A DNA stretch of 64,000 bases from positions 1-64,000 of the forward strand of contig DASPKX010000147.1 of NCBI GenBank assembly GCA_035627835.1, given 5' to 3'. The translations under genes were made by a program, and so were the position numbers. Of this stretch, positions 1 through 7,832 are shown piece after piece (within the stretch, counting starts at the first letter, position 1; each line of letters opens with the position of its first letter). The notes below the pieces were generated by a model, which had not been told where the DNA came from, searched no databases, and saw only the letters and a list, made by a program, of their open reading frames with translations. Source of the DNA: DASPKX01 sp035627835 (GTDB taxonomy: Bacteria > Verrucomicrobiota > Verrucomicrobiia > Limisphaerales > SXQI01).

Positions 1-554
1 GTTAGCACAAGTCGCGGCAACAGGTTTTCCCCAGCCGCAAGTCTAAAGTCGGAACCTTCTAATATATCTCTGTCGTTCAGTCTAAAGCACTTGATCCGAC
101 CCTCTGGGTCCGCTTCGATCACAATATAGTGGTCTGCAAAACGGATCTCCACTTTACTGGGCTTTGTCTCGCCTTCCGCAAGAGATGTGAGAGAGAGCGA
201 GACTGTGGTGGGCAGTTCTTCAAGAACCCTGATGGCTGGGTAATACCAGGAACGAACCTCTGTCGGATCCGCATTCGGACGAAGCTGAACTTGGAAATCC
301 ATCGTTACTTCCCGTGGACTTGCTGTGCGCATTACTGCTGTATCAAATCCTCCAAAGTCAACATAGCGCCCGTACCATAATATGGGACCTTTCGTGACGG
401 TCTCAACGCTTTGTCTCAGCAACGGGAAGGTTCGCAAGAATGTACTTTTACCCGAACTATTCACTCCTACCAGCAATGTGAGAGGCTTTAAATCGATAAA
501 TCCGGTATCGGCCAAGCTCCGTAGGTTCCTAATGCGGATTTTTTCCAGTTTCAT
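1..554 (-). CDS. AAA family ATPase (SMC/OLD-like, partial at window edge)
   Basis: The reverse strand reads MKLEKIRIRNLRSLADTGF and continues open for about 184 codons to base 1, so the C-terminal part lies outside the window. Residues 1-25 form the usual opening strand of RecF/SMC/OLD-type ATPases, followed by a Walker A loop GVNSSGKST at residues 30-38 and the stretch LRTFPLLRQSV. These are typical of AAA_15/AAA_21 ATPases, which include stand-alone ATPases and the ATPase halves of several phage-defence systems. The signature motif and Walker B are not visible, so the family cannot be narrowed. The ATG at 554 is the only good start; the frame stays open upstream to a TAG at 741 but without a convincing start. 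It may be co-transcribed with the ORF at 741-1022. Confidence 0.75.
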   Translation of the reverse strand, partial: MKLEKIRIRNLRSLADTGFIDLKPLTLLVGVNSSGKSTFLRTFPLLRQSVETVTKGPILWYGRYVDFGGFDTAVMRTASPREVTMDFQVQLRPNADPTEVRSWYYPAIRVLEELPTTVSLSLTSLAEGETKPSKVEIRFADHYIVIEADPEGRIKCFRLNDRDILEGSDFRLAAGENLLPRLVL

Positions 555-740
555 CCGCACACCATAACCTTTCCGCTGTCGACCAAACAAGATTTCATTG
601 ACGTGGAGCAGGGCCTCCGCTAAGCGCACCCCACCAACGTAGAAAAGTGCAAATCCCCGTGTAACAACTAACCACCCACTCGACGAAGGACTCACGAATG
701 ACCATCCCCAAGGGTAAGAAACAGCAAATGAAGAACAGAA

Positions 741-1022
741 CTAACGATCGTGACGAGCTTTCTTCTTCACCCGCAGAGATTTTCGTTTAGCGGCTTCGCT
801 GATCTTCTTGACCTCGCACAGGTTCTCAGTTGCCCGGTTCCGTCGTGCAGCGGTTTTGGACTCCAAATTTAGGTAGGTGAAGACAAGGTCAATAGATCGC
901 ATCCGATAAGCCGTCGCCCCAATCACTTGGCTGCTGAGCTGGTTATTTTGCACGTAGATGAGGGTCGCATCTGAATTATTGATATCTGAGTACAAACCAA
1001 GCCAGAGCCAGAAGTCTACCAC
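741..1022 (-). CDS. Hypothetical 93-residue protein
   Basis: I do not recognise this ORF. It begins with GTG at 1022 and encodes 93 residues: a mixed N-terminal two thirds without low complexity and a strongly basic Lys/Arg-rich C-terminus (KRKSLRVKKKARHDR). It lies upstream of, and in the same frame as, the partial ATPase, separated by one TAG and 62 open codons. It could be a small partner protein, a nucleic-acid-binding peptide, or the eroded 5' part of something longer. No clear ribosome binding site is visible. Low confidence that it is translated. Confidence 0.25.
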   Translation of the reverse strand: MVDFWLWLGLYSDINNSDATLIYVQNNQLSSQVIGATAYRMRSIDLVFTYLNLESKTAARRNRATENLCEVKKISEAAKRKSLRVKKKARHDR

Positions 1023-1129
1023 CGCCGAGTGAGGAAGGAAGCAGGTTTGGGAACCTTTCAGTTCTTTGGAGGGCTCCTACACTACTTTCTGCCTGGCAAC
1101 TTGGCTTTCGATGAGACGAAGGGCCGATA

Positions 1130-1933
1130 ATGAAATACGGTGGCGCAGAGATAATGACTCGAAGGCTCTCCGCAGGCTTGATCGTAGGCCTGCTAATGAT
1201 CATGGCATTCCGACTCATTGCGACTGCCGCGACCTTTCAAACGAACTCGATCGAAGGGTGGCAGGTGGTGGTGGATCAGCGATTGCTGGCGGAGGATCGA
1301 GTGGCCACGGAGAAGGCGCTGGGCATCCTGCGCGCGCAGTTGCAGGAAATTGTCCGAGTGGCGCCGGCGTCCGCCGTGGCGAAGTTGCGGGACGTGACTT
1401 TGTGGTTTTCGCCTGAGTATCCCAACGTGAAGCCGAGCGCGGAGTATCATCCAGGCGCGGGTTGGTTGCGCGCCAATGGACGCAATCCGGCGATGGCGAA
1501 GGGGGTGGAGTTCACGAATGTGCGGATCTTCGAGGCGGAGACGAAGCGGATGCCGAACTTTACCCTACACGAACTGGCGCATGCTTACCACGACCGTGTG
1601 CTGGCGGGCGGGTTCGATCAGGCCGAAATCAGAGCGGCGTACGAGAGGGCGAAAGCCAGCGAGTCTTACGACAAGGTGGAACGGTGGCACGGGAACGGTC
1701 AGTCGAACACCTGGGAAAAAGCGTACGCGATGATGAACCCGATGGAATACTTCGCCGAAACGACCGAGGCATTTTTCTCGCGCAACGATTTCTTTCCGTT
1801 CACGCGCGCCGAACTGGAAAAGCACGATCCTGAGATGGCCAAGTTGCTGGAGCGGTTGTGGAACGGGATGTCTGCGCAGCAGAGGGCGGATGGGGTTTCC
1901 CGCGGAGGCGCTGAGAACGCGGAGAGGAAGTAG
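1130..1933 (+). CDS. Secreted zinc metallopeptidase-like protein (HExxH)
   Basis: A 267-residue protein with an N-terminal hydrophobic signal segment (about residues 12-34) and a zinc-binding HELAH at residues 147-151, inside FTLHELAHAYHD. A later glutamate in NPMEYFAETTEAFF (about 206-213) is a plausible third ligand, as in gluzincin-like peptidases. Exported metallopeptidases of this size with a lone HExxH are common in Planctomycetes and Verrucomicrobia; substrate unknown. The ATG at 1130 has AAGGG seven bases upstream; ATG at 1154 (MTRRLSAG) is an alternative giving a more compact signal peptide. The last ~40 codons and the DNA just past the stop are repeated at 3502-3670. The C-terminal residues SRGGAENAERK are encoded in sequence resembling an intergenic repeat, so the true family C-terminus may have been replaced. 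Confidence 0.7.
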   Translation: MKYGGAEIMTRRLSAGLIVGLLMIMAFRLIATAATFQTNSIEGWQVVVDQRLLAEDRVATEKALGILRAQLQEIVRVAPASAVAKLRDVTLWFSPEYPNVKPSAEYHPGAGWLRANGRNPAMAKGVEFTNVRIFEAETKRMPNFTLHELAHAYHDRVLAGGFDQAEIRAAYERAKASESYDKVERWHGNGQSNTWEKAYAMMNPMEYFAETTEAFFSRNDFFPFTRAELEKHDPEMAKLLERLWNGMSAQQRADGVSRGGAENAERK

Positions 1934-1978
1934 ATTGGGAAGAGATGGCCACAATAGATCACAAAGAACGGCAAAAAG
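1812..1978 (+). repeat. Copy 1 of a ~167-bp duplicated segment (metallopeptidase 3' end)
   Basis: This stretch covers the last ~40 codons of the metallopeptidase gene plus about 45 bp after the stop. It matches 3502-3670 over its full length with scattered substitutions; the core GAGATGGCCAAGTTGCTGGA is identical. The match continues past the stop codon through GGCCACAATA, so it is a DNA-level duplication, not only protein similarity. Confidence 0.8.
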
Positions 1979-2116
1979 GGAGGTATTCGCATTGAGATGG
2001 TGCTACGCCAGGCCCGCTTAGCTTGGGGCGTTTGGGCCGTACGGTCAGCTATGAGGCGTCCTCGATGACGACCGCGCTTTGGCATTAATCAATGATAACA
2101 CGGCATGGCGTGAAGC

Positions 2117-2881
2117 TCACTTCAGCCGTTCACGTTGCGGCTGATTGTCCCGGTTCCAAAGCCGCAAAGCGCTTTCGTGCTCGTCCTTGAAAAGGCGCTG
2201 GAACGTGAGCGCCTCAACGTGACCATCGCAGAATACTATGTTCGCTTTGGAGGCGTGGCGCTTGTTCAGCAGTTTGTAGTCTGTGTAGCTGTCGTCCGCC
2301 ATTGCGGTTCGACCGATCAGGTGAGTGCCATCCTGTAGCTTGGCTCCCCACCCAACCATGCCATCGCCAAGCGCAATCATCTCGACCGGGCTACTGACCA
2401 TGGATTCTTTGACAGGCCCGACTGGAAAAGAGTCCCCTGGCATCGTGCCACCCAAACCGCTCAAATCGTCGCGCGTCTTTTGTAAGCCTGATCCGTTGTA
2501 GCCATAATGTACGAAGCTTAAGAAGTCCGGCATATTTTCTGGCCGCTTTGCTGATGGGCAGTGCCAGAGACCGGTGTTCTGGCTGAAGTTTGTTCCTGTG
2601 GGATCGATAGCTCGAAACCAGGATCGGTTTTGTTCTGAATCACTGTTAATCTGCCAGGATTTGTTTGTGTCGAAGGTAAGTGGGTATTCACCTGTTTGAG
2701 CCACGAAGTTCACCAATCCAACGCCGTGCTGTTTCAAGTTATTGATGCAGACGATATTCCTGGCTTTAGCTTTGGCGGAGCTGATCGAGGCGAGCAGCAA
2801 ACTAGCAAGAATGGCAATGATGCCTACAACGACCAACAACTCGACGAGCGTAAATGCATTGAGCCGCTTTGCGTTTTTCAT
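2117..2881 (-). CDS. Prepilin-type N-terminal cleavage/methylation protein (type II pseudopilin-like)
   Basis: The start MKNAKRLNAFTLVELLVVVG contains a class III signal: basic leader, cleavage before Phe, Glu at +5, then a hydrophobic helix (about residues 10-35). The C-terminus has KRHASKANIVFCDGHVEAL, the H-X9-DG motif common in the very abundant prepilin-like proteins of Planctomycetes and Verrucomicrobia. At 254 residues it is normal for the group. Such proteins are processed by prepilin peptidase and assumed to assemble in the envelope; their role is largely unknown. I take ATG at 2881 because AGGAAAGG lies just upstream and the leader fits; an in-frame ATG at 2911 would add 10 residues. 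No pilus operon is adjacent. Confidence 0.88.
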   Translation of the reverse strand: MKNAKRLNAFTLVELLVVVGIIAILASLLLASISSAKAKARNIVCINNLKQHGVGLVNFVAQTGEYPLTFDTNKSWQINSDSEQNRSWFRAIDPTGTNFSQNTGLWHCPSAKRPENMPDFLSFVHYGYNGSGLQKTRDDLSGLGGTMPGDSFPVGPVKESMVSSPVEMIALGDGMVGWGAKLQDGTHLIGRTAMADDSYTDYKLLNKRHASKANIVFCDGHVEALTFQRLFKDEHESALRLWNRDNQPQRERLK

Positions 2882-3041
2882 GAGGAGCCTTTCCTGATGG
2901 TGTGGGACCACTTCTTTATACGGTTACAATGGGCCGGGTCGCAACGAGGAAACGAGCGTGTGCACAATGCGGTCAGTTTTGAAGAATTCACCCCCTTGGT
3001 CAGAGCCTCGTGTGCCCACGAGGGGATCGTGGATTAATCGT

Positions 3042-3458
3042 TTATTGGGGGCGCAAGGGGAAGCCTGGCGGCTGGGCGGGCACTGCTAGGTGAGAACCAC
3101 TCGATTTGGGCATCAGCAGCGAAAGCTCGCCGTTCCTATCAATGAGGACACGCTGAGTCTCTATAGCCTTTATCGTTCTGGAGACGTATGTGAGCGGAAA
3201 AGCCGGAATGACGTAGTTCCATTCACCCCCCTCGAATGTGATTTTAAGTTTTGAGGGGCAAGGCATTTTCGTTGATTGCCCCGTTCGGACGGGACGCGCT
3301 TCGGATCGACCCTTTACGTCATAGGAATACAACACAAGGTGTCGAGCGGATTCATTCACCATTTCGAAGATAATGCCTCTCGCGCAGCCGCCGATGAAGG
3401 TCAAAGGCAGAAGAAAAAGAGCAGCTAACCCGATTAGCTTGAAACGGTTTATGGTCAT
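3042..3458 (-). CDS. Putative lipoprotein, function unknown
   Basis: A 138-residue protein with a lipoprotein signal peptide: basic start, hydrophobic core LIGLAALFLLPLTF and the lipobox IGGC with Cys25. The start is supported by AGGAGAG about 8 bases upstream of the ATG at 3458. The mature part (RGIIFEMVNESARHLVLYSY onward) looks like a small beta domain with a Pro-rich tail ending PPGFPLRPQ. I recognise no family. It lies on the - strand upstream of the prepilin-like gene and could be read with it across 160 bp. Confidence 0.65.
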   Translation of the reverse strand: MTINRFKLIGLAALFLLPLTFIGGCARGIIFEMVNESARHLVLYSYDVKGRSEARPVRTGQSTKMPCPSKLKITFEGGEWNYVIPAFPLTYVSRTIKAIETQRVLIDRNGELSLLMPKSSGSHLAVPAQPPGFPLRPQ

Positions 3459-3501
3459 GACCTACTCTCCTGTCGGTGGGACTAAGATGCTTGAGCTGAT
3501 G

Positions 3502-3624
3502 CAGTTGGAAAAGCGCGATCCTGAGATGGCCAAGTTGCTGGAGCGGTTGTGGAACGTGACGTCGGCGCGGCTGAGGACGGATGGGATTTCCCGCAGAGAC
3601 GCTGAGAGCGCTGGGAGGAAGTAG
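3502..3624 (+). pseudogene. Fragment of metallopeptidase 3' end (copy 2 of duplication)
   Basis: The reading frame LEKRDPEMAKLLERLWN continuing to SRRDAESAGRK and a TAG stop repeats the C-terminus of the HExxH protein at 1130-1933 with about 70 percent identity by eye. The catalytic part is absent. DNA similarity extends to about 3670, beyond the stop. It is a stranded gene end lying upstream of the lipoprotein gene on the other strand. The frame has stayed open, so decay is recent or the segment travels as a repeat that includes its own coding tail. Confidence 0.65.
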
Positions 3625-3670
3625 CTGGAAAAAGTTGGCCACAATATATCACGAAGAACGCAAAACGGGA
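3502..3670 (+). repeat. Copy 2 of the ~167-bp duplicated segment
   Basis: Partner of 1812-1978. Both copies end in a stretch of the form GGCCACAATA followed by ATCAC and AAGAACG, which resembles the CACGAAGAACACGAAG-type interspersed repeat also seen near 16918. Confidence 0.75.
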
Positions 3671-3839
3671 GAAGTAGGCATCTGACAGGTCTGAGGTTTA
3701 TGGCGGCGAAGGATTTGGCGCCCGCCGCAATTCATCACTTCGCCACATTTTATTCAAAAAATGCGTACGTTTGCTGAGGAAACGAAGACAATTCCCATCG
3801 TTCGTGCAGTTCGATACTTTAAATCATCCTAGAATTTAG

Positions 3840-4289
3840 ATGAGTTTAACTATTTTAGTTCACGAGGAGCTCCCGGTGGCGATAGTGAGGTGGTTCCTGG
3901 ATACAAAAGGGCTTGTTGTTTATGCCTCCGGGCTGCCGATGCAAATATCAAAAGAAGAGTTTCGTGCCACGGGATTCGATTGGGTTCACCGCCACTTTGA
4001 GGATTACCAGAAAGTCAGATTGCCAGAAAAGGACGTTGTTCCAGTGTTCCAACGTGGCGAAGCAAAGCAGCTCATGAAAGGCAGACGTGCCTTAGAAGTC
4101 GGCCGATACCCTGATGGGACCCTTCTTTTTTCGCCGAAAGTGATTCGGAAATATGACCTCGCAGATTTGGAACCAGTCGGGAAAGAAGCGCGCAGAACTA
4201 TTCCAGTGAACAGCTCTCCAGAACTTTTCTGGAAAGCATTCGATGAAGTTTTAGCTGCAGCCCCGCTGGATGAAATAATAATGGGATAA
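3840..4289 (+). CDS. Hypothetical 149-residue protein
   Basis: An ORF of 149 residues starting MSLTILVHEELPVAIVRWFL with balanced composition, no signal peptide and no membrane segment. It looks like a soluble globular alpha/beta protein with many charged residues. I do not recognise a family or active-site motif. No good Shine-Dalgarno sequence precedes the ATG. It stands alone between the metallopeptidase fragment and a decayed region, in a stretch richer in A/T than the flanking operons, which suggests acquired DNA. Confidence 0.45.
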   Translation: MSLTILVHEELPVAIVRWFLDTKGLVVYASGLPMQISKEEFRATGFDWVHRHFEDYQKVRLPEKDVVPVFQRGEAKQLMKGRRALEVGRYPDGTLLFSPKVIRKYDLADLEPVGKEARRTIPVNSSPELFWKAFDEVLAAAPLDEIIMG

Positions 4290-4299
4290 GACTCGCATA

Positions 4300-4759
4300 T
4301 CACTGCGCCAGATCCTCCCCGCCTCGTCGTACTGGTACTTCGTCCATTTAGGGGTCCGAGCCTGGATCCTGAGGATCATACGGCAGGCATGACATCACCA
4401 ACCGCGCCAGCCTGGTCATACCGGCGCTCGCTGCAGGTCAAGATGTCCTGTTCCACAGGCGGCGTAAATCTTGTTTCTCCCACCTCACCCTTGAGATTGA
4501 ACGCGATGGCCACACCCTTCAGCCGCTCTTCAACGATCGGCCTGTTCAACTCGTCAAAGATCGTCCGCCACCCTGTCACTGGCTCTCCCAACAAGTGGCG
4601 GTGTTCGCGGGAGGCCAGAACGCTATCGACGCCCTCCGCTAGGAACCCTTCACGTCTGATGACGCAGTTGAACATGTTTGCTTCCCGCCGTCCTGATCCT
4701 GCCGTGTGGACTGGAAGATGATCCCGCGCTGCGACGGCAGAGGCACCCCGACTACTCAC
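4300..4759 (-). pseudogene. Possible decayed YD-repeat (RHS-like) remnant
   Basis: On the - strand one frame reads WRTIFDELNRPIVEERL and later SERRYDQAG before a stop at 4376. A second frame immediately downstream reads KWTKYQYDEAGRIWRSD (about 4300-4346). FDELNRPI, YDQAG and YDEAGRI all resemble the YDxxGR/LNR unit of YD-repeat proteins, so the region may be an RHS-type remnant split by a frameshift. The rest of 4290-5016 shows no convincing gene; the last ~250 bp before pilT should carry its promoter. Confidence 0.35.
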
Positions 4760-5016
4760 ACGGGCTCACCTTTAACTGAGAGCGCATAAATAAATGCCTG
4801 CGAACACAGGAGCCAACAGCGCGCCGCGCATAAGGTAATACGAAGATGATCTCACGTGGTGGGGTTCGCTTCAGCCTGGCCGATCTCACCCGTGAAGGAC
4901 CGTTCCGCGTCGCTGCCTCCTTCTCCCCTGCGCGTGCTCTGCATTATTCTGTCTTCACCCAGCAGGCACGGTCTCAAATTTGCTTGATAATGGATGCCCC
5001 TGAGTTGAGATAAGGC

Positions 5017-6108
5017 ATGGCCAAGATCGACGCCTTCTTTAACTTAATGTTCGAGCAAAAGGCCTCGGACTTGCATCTTTCCTCCGGCAATCCGCCCATC
5101 CTCCGCATCAACGGCGAGCTGCATCGGGTCGATTTCCCGCCCCTCGATAGCGACTCGCTCAAGGCGATGCTTTACGAGATCACCCCGGAGTACAAGGTGA
5201 AGGTTTACGAAGAAACCGGGGACGTCGATTTCGGCTATGAAATCCCGGGGGTGTCGCGTTTCCGCGCCAACTTTTTCAACCAGCGCATGGGGGTGGCGGC
5301 GGTGTTCCGCCAGATTCCGTCCACGGTGCTTTCGTTCGAGGATTTCGAGAAGTTCGACGCGCCGTTGCCGCCGGTGCTGAAGAAGTTTTCTATGCTGCAC
5401 AAGGGCCTGGTGCTGGTGACGGGGCCGACGGGATCCGGCAAGAGCACCACCCTCGCGGCGATGATCGATTACGCGAACAAGAATCGCAAAGATCACATCC
5501 TGACGGTCGAGGACCCGATCGAATTCGTGCACCAGAGCAAAGGATGTCTCGTCAATCACCGCGAGGTCGGCATTCACACCCGCTCGTTCTCGTCAGCGCT
5601 CAAAGGGGCGTTGCGCGAAGATCCTGACATCATTCTGGTCGGCGAAATGCGCGATTTGGAAACGATCGAGCTGGCGCTGACGGCGGCGAGCACAGGTCAC
5701 CTGGTCTTCGGCACTTTGCACACGCAGTCGGCGGCCAAGACGGTCGATCGTATCATCGACGTGTTCCCGGCTGAGCAGCAGAACAAGATTCGCGCGACGC
5801 TTTCGGAAGCGTTGAAAGGGGTGGTGGCCCAGAACCTTTTCCGCCGCATCGACAAGAAAGGCCGTGTGGCGGCGCTGGAAATCCTGGTGTTCACGACGGC
5901 GATCGCGAACCTTGTGCGCGAAGGCAAGACGCACCAAATCCCCGGCATGATTCAGGTCGGCAAAAAGATGGGCAACCAACCGCTCGACGACGCGATCATG
6001 GATCACTTGCGCATGAAACGGATCGCGCCGGAAGAGGCTTACGAGAAGTGCCTCGATAAAAAGAAATTCCGCCCGTTCCTCACGACCCCGCCCGAGGACG
6101 AAGAATAA
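5017..6108 (+). CDS. pilT: Type IV pilus retraction ATPase PilT
   Basis: A 363-residue secretion ATPase of the GspE/PilT family, full length. Walker A GPTGSGKST is at residues 136-144, the Asp box TVEDPIEFVH at about 163-172, Walker B DIILVGEMRD at 204-213 and the His box STGHLVFGTLHT at 225-236. The N-terminus ASDLHLSSGNPPILRINGEL is diagnostic of PilT. A late AIANLVREGK corresponds to the AIRNLIRE motif needed for retraction in PilT, here with Ala in place of Arg. The hexamer powers pilus retraction at the inner membrane. It is first in a + strand run with a second PilT-like ATPase 18 bp downstream. No pilin or pilus assembly genes are in the window, as in many genomes where pilT is unlinked. 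Confidence 0.95.
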   Translation: MAKIDAFFNLMFEQKASDLHLSSGNPPILRINGELHRVDFPPLDSDSLKAMLYEITPEYKVKVYEETGDVDFGYEIPGVSRFRANFFNQRMGVAAVFRQIPSTVLSFEDFEKFDAPLPPVLKKFSMLHKGLVLVTGPTGSGKSTTLAAMIDYANKNRKDHILTVEDPIEFVHQSKGCLVNHREVGIHTRSFSSALKGALREDPDIILVGEMRDLETIELALTAASTGHLVFGTLHTQSAAKTVDRIIDVFPAEQQNKIRATLSEALKGVVAQNLFRRIDKKGRVAALEILVFTTAIANLVREGKTHQIPGMIQVGKKMGNQPLDDAIMDHLRMKRIAPEEAYEKCLDKKKFRPFLTTPPEDEE

Positions 6109-6126
6109 CTCTGATTCTGAACGACC

Positions 6127-7329
6127 ATGCGCCGCACCGAACTCGATTTCGTTCTCTCCACGATGTTGGACTCGTTCAAAGACGTGTCCGACCTGAACAT
6201 GACCGTGGACAAACCGCTGCAGGTGGAAAGCTCCGGCCAACTGGTGCCGGTGCCGATCGATCCGCCGGTGGAGAAGCTCACGCCGTTTCAAACGGAGATG
6301 ATGGCCCTCGCGCTGATTGGCGGCGGGCGGCGGTTGACAGAAGACCTGCTCCGAACTGGCTCCTGCGATTCGTCGCACACAGTGCCGGGCAAAGCGCGGT
6401 TCCGCGTGAACATCTTCTCCCAGCGCGGGAATTACTCGCTGGTGCTGCGCAAACTGGCCACGCGGATCCCGAGCCTGGCGGACATGAAGCTGCCGGACAT
6501 CTTCCAGCAGATTGCGAAGGAAAAGACCGGCTTGATCCTGGTCACAGGCGCCACGGGCTCCGGTAAATCGACCACGCTGGCAGCCTTGCTGAACGAGATC
6601 AACGAAACCAAATCGATTCACGTCGTCACGCTGGAAGATCCGGTCGAGTTCGTGCATTCGCAGAAGAAAGCCACGTTCAACCAGCGCGAAATGGGGACCG
6701 ACTTCGACACGTTCGCGTCCGGACTTCGGGCGGCTTTGCGCCAGGCGCCCAAAGTGATTCTGGTCGGTGAAATGCGTGATCGCGAAACTGTGGAAATCGG
6801 TTTGAGCGCCGCGGAAACGGGTCACCTGGTCGTCAGCACCTTGCACACCATTGACGCGGGCCAAACGATCAATCGTATTTTGGGCATGTTCGAGCAGGAG
6901 GAGCAGGAGCAAGTGCGGCTGCGACTCGCGGATACGTTGCGCTGGATCGTCAGCCAACGTCTTGCGCCCAAGCAGGGGGGCGGCCGCGTGGCGCTGCTGG
7001 AAATCATGGGCAGCAACATCCGAACCCGTGACTCGATCATCCAGGGCGAAGGCGAAGGCAAAACCTTCTACGAAATTATCACCGCGAACTACACCTTCGG
7101 CTGGCGGACGTTCGACCAGGCGTGCATCGACGCGTTCGACAAGAACGAGATCACGGAGGAAAGCGCATTGCTCTATTGCTCGAAGAAAGGCCCGGTCAGC
7201 CGCGGCCTGGATAACATCAAGAAGAAGCGGGGCGAAGACACCTCCGGGCTGGCCTCACTGCAGATGAAGAAAGAAGAGGAGCCGAAGAAGGAAATGCCCG
7301 CGATCCCAACGACGCTGAAGCTGAAGTAA
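6127..7329 (+). CDS. Second PilT/PilU-family ATPase
   Basis: A 400-residue paralogue of the upstream PilT. Walker A GATGSGKST is at residues 141-149, followed by VTLEDPVEFVH, VILVGEMRD and ETGHLVVSTLHT. Its N-terminal domain is more divergent (DLNMTVDKPLQVESSGQLV instead of the DLHL motif) and the C-terminus carries a Lys/Glu-rich tail ending TTLKLK. The pairing with PilT and the divergent N-domain fit an accessory retraction ATPase such as PilU, but I leave the symbol blank because PilU and PilT2 cannot be told apart by eye. The spacing to the next gene is 4 bp, so co-transcription is very likely. Confidence 0.88.
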   Translation: MRRTELDFVLSTMLDSFKDVSDLNMTVDKPLQVESSGQLVPVPIDPPVEKLTPFQTEMMALALIGGGRRLTEDLLRTGSCDSSHTVPGKARFRVNIFSQRGNYSLVLRKLATRIPSLADMKLPDIFQQIAKEKTGLILVTGATGSGKSTTLAALLNEINETKSIHVVTLEDPVEFVHSQKKATFNQREMGTDFDTFASGLRAALRQAPKVILVGEMRDRETVEIGLSAAETGHLVVSTLHTIDAGQTINRILGMFEQEEQEQVRLRLADTLRWIVSQRLAPKQGGGRVALLEIMGSNIRTRDSIIQGEGEGKTFYEIITANYTFGWRTFDQACIDAFDKNEITEESALLYCSKKGPVSRGLDNIKKKRGEDTSGLASLQMKKEEEPKKEMPAIPTTLKLK

Positions 7330-7333
7330 AACT

Positions 7334-7798
7334 ATGGCTGTTTCATTCGATATTCTTGGCCCCAACGACAAAGCCGCTCTCCTGGCTTTGAGCACGCCTG
7401 AATACATTCACGCGGCGGGCACCGCTCTGGCTTCCCTTGGCTACAAAGTTCACCAGGTGGAAACGCATGATGACTTTGATTCGCGCTTCGGCCAGGTGTC
7501 ATATCATCTGGTTGTGCTGGAGGAGAACTTCGCCTCGAGCGCGCGTGAGGAAAACCGGAGCTTGCAGCGGCTGCAATCGATGCCGATGAACCAACGCCGC
7601 CATGCAGCCACTCTGTTGATTGGCAATTCCTGGCCAAGCCTGGACCGGAAATGGGCCTGGAAAGAAAGCGTGGCAGGCCTGGTCAATGCCGCGGACCTGG
7701 CCAGCATTCAGGATGTGATTCAACAAGTGGTCAGCGAACACACCAACCTTTACGCCACGTTCAAAGACGTGCAGTCCCAACTCGCCAAAGGCAAATAA
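7334..7798 (+). CDS. Degenerate receiver-like protein linked to PilT pair
   Basis: A 154-residue protein with the beta-alpha pattern of a CheY-like receiver: LALSTPEYIHAAGTALASLGYKVHQVETHDDF, then a hydrophobic strand YHLVVLEENF where a receiver would carry its phosphorylated Asp. Here the position is Glu, so it would be a pseudo-receiver, assuming the fold is right. No output domain follows; the C-terminus is helical (VIQQVVSEHTNLYATFKDVQSQLAKGK). It starts 4 bp after the second PilT-family ATPase and is clearly in the same transcript, which suggests a part in control of pilus retraction or polarity. The fold assignment is inference from the hydrophobic pattern. Confidence 0.6.
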   Translation: MAVSFDILGPNDKAALLALSTPEYIHAAGTALASLGYKVHQVETHDDFDSRFGQVSYHLVVLEENFASSAREENRSLQRLQSMPMNQRRHAATLLIGNSWPSLDRKWAWKESVAGLVNAADLASIQDVIQQVVSEHTNLYATFKDVQSQLAKGK

Positions 7799-7832
7799 AC
7801 ATCGGCCTGCATGGCAGGCTTGAACAACGCCT

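Noticed and set aside
4389..4721. 110-codon Ser/Arg-rich ORF on the + strand
   Set aside because: Composition unlike its neighbours and opposite to YD-like motifs on the - strand; no ribosome binding site.
4760..5016. A possible tRNA gene in the gap before pilT
   Set aside because: Looked for a T-loop (GGTTCGA-type) and paired acceptor ends here and in other gaps; none found.
5593..6957. 454-codon ORF on the - strand
   Set aside because: Antisense to the two PilT-family genes; His/Arg/Gln-rich composition without motifs, a codon-bias mirror of well-supported genes.
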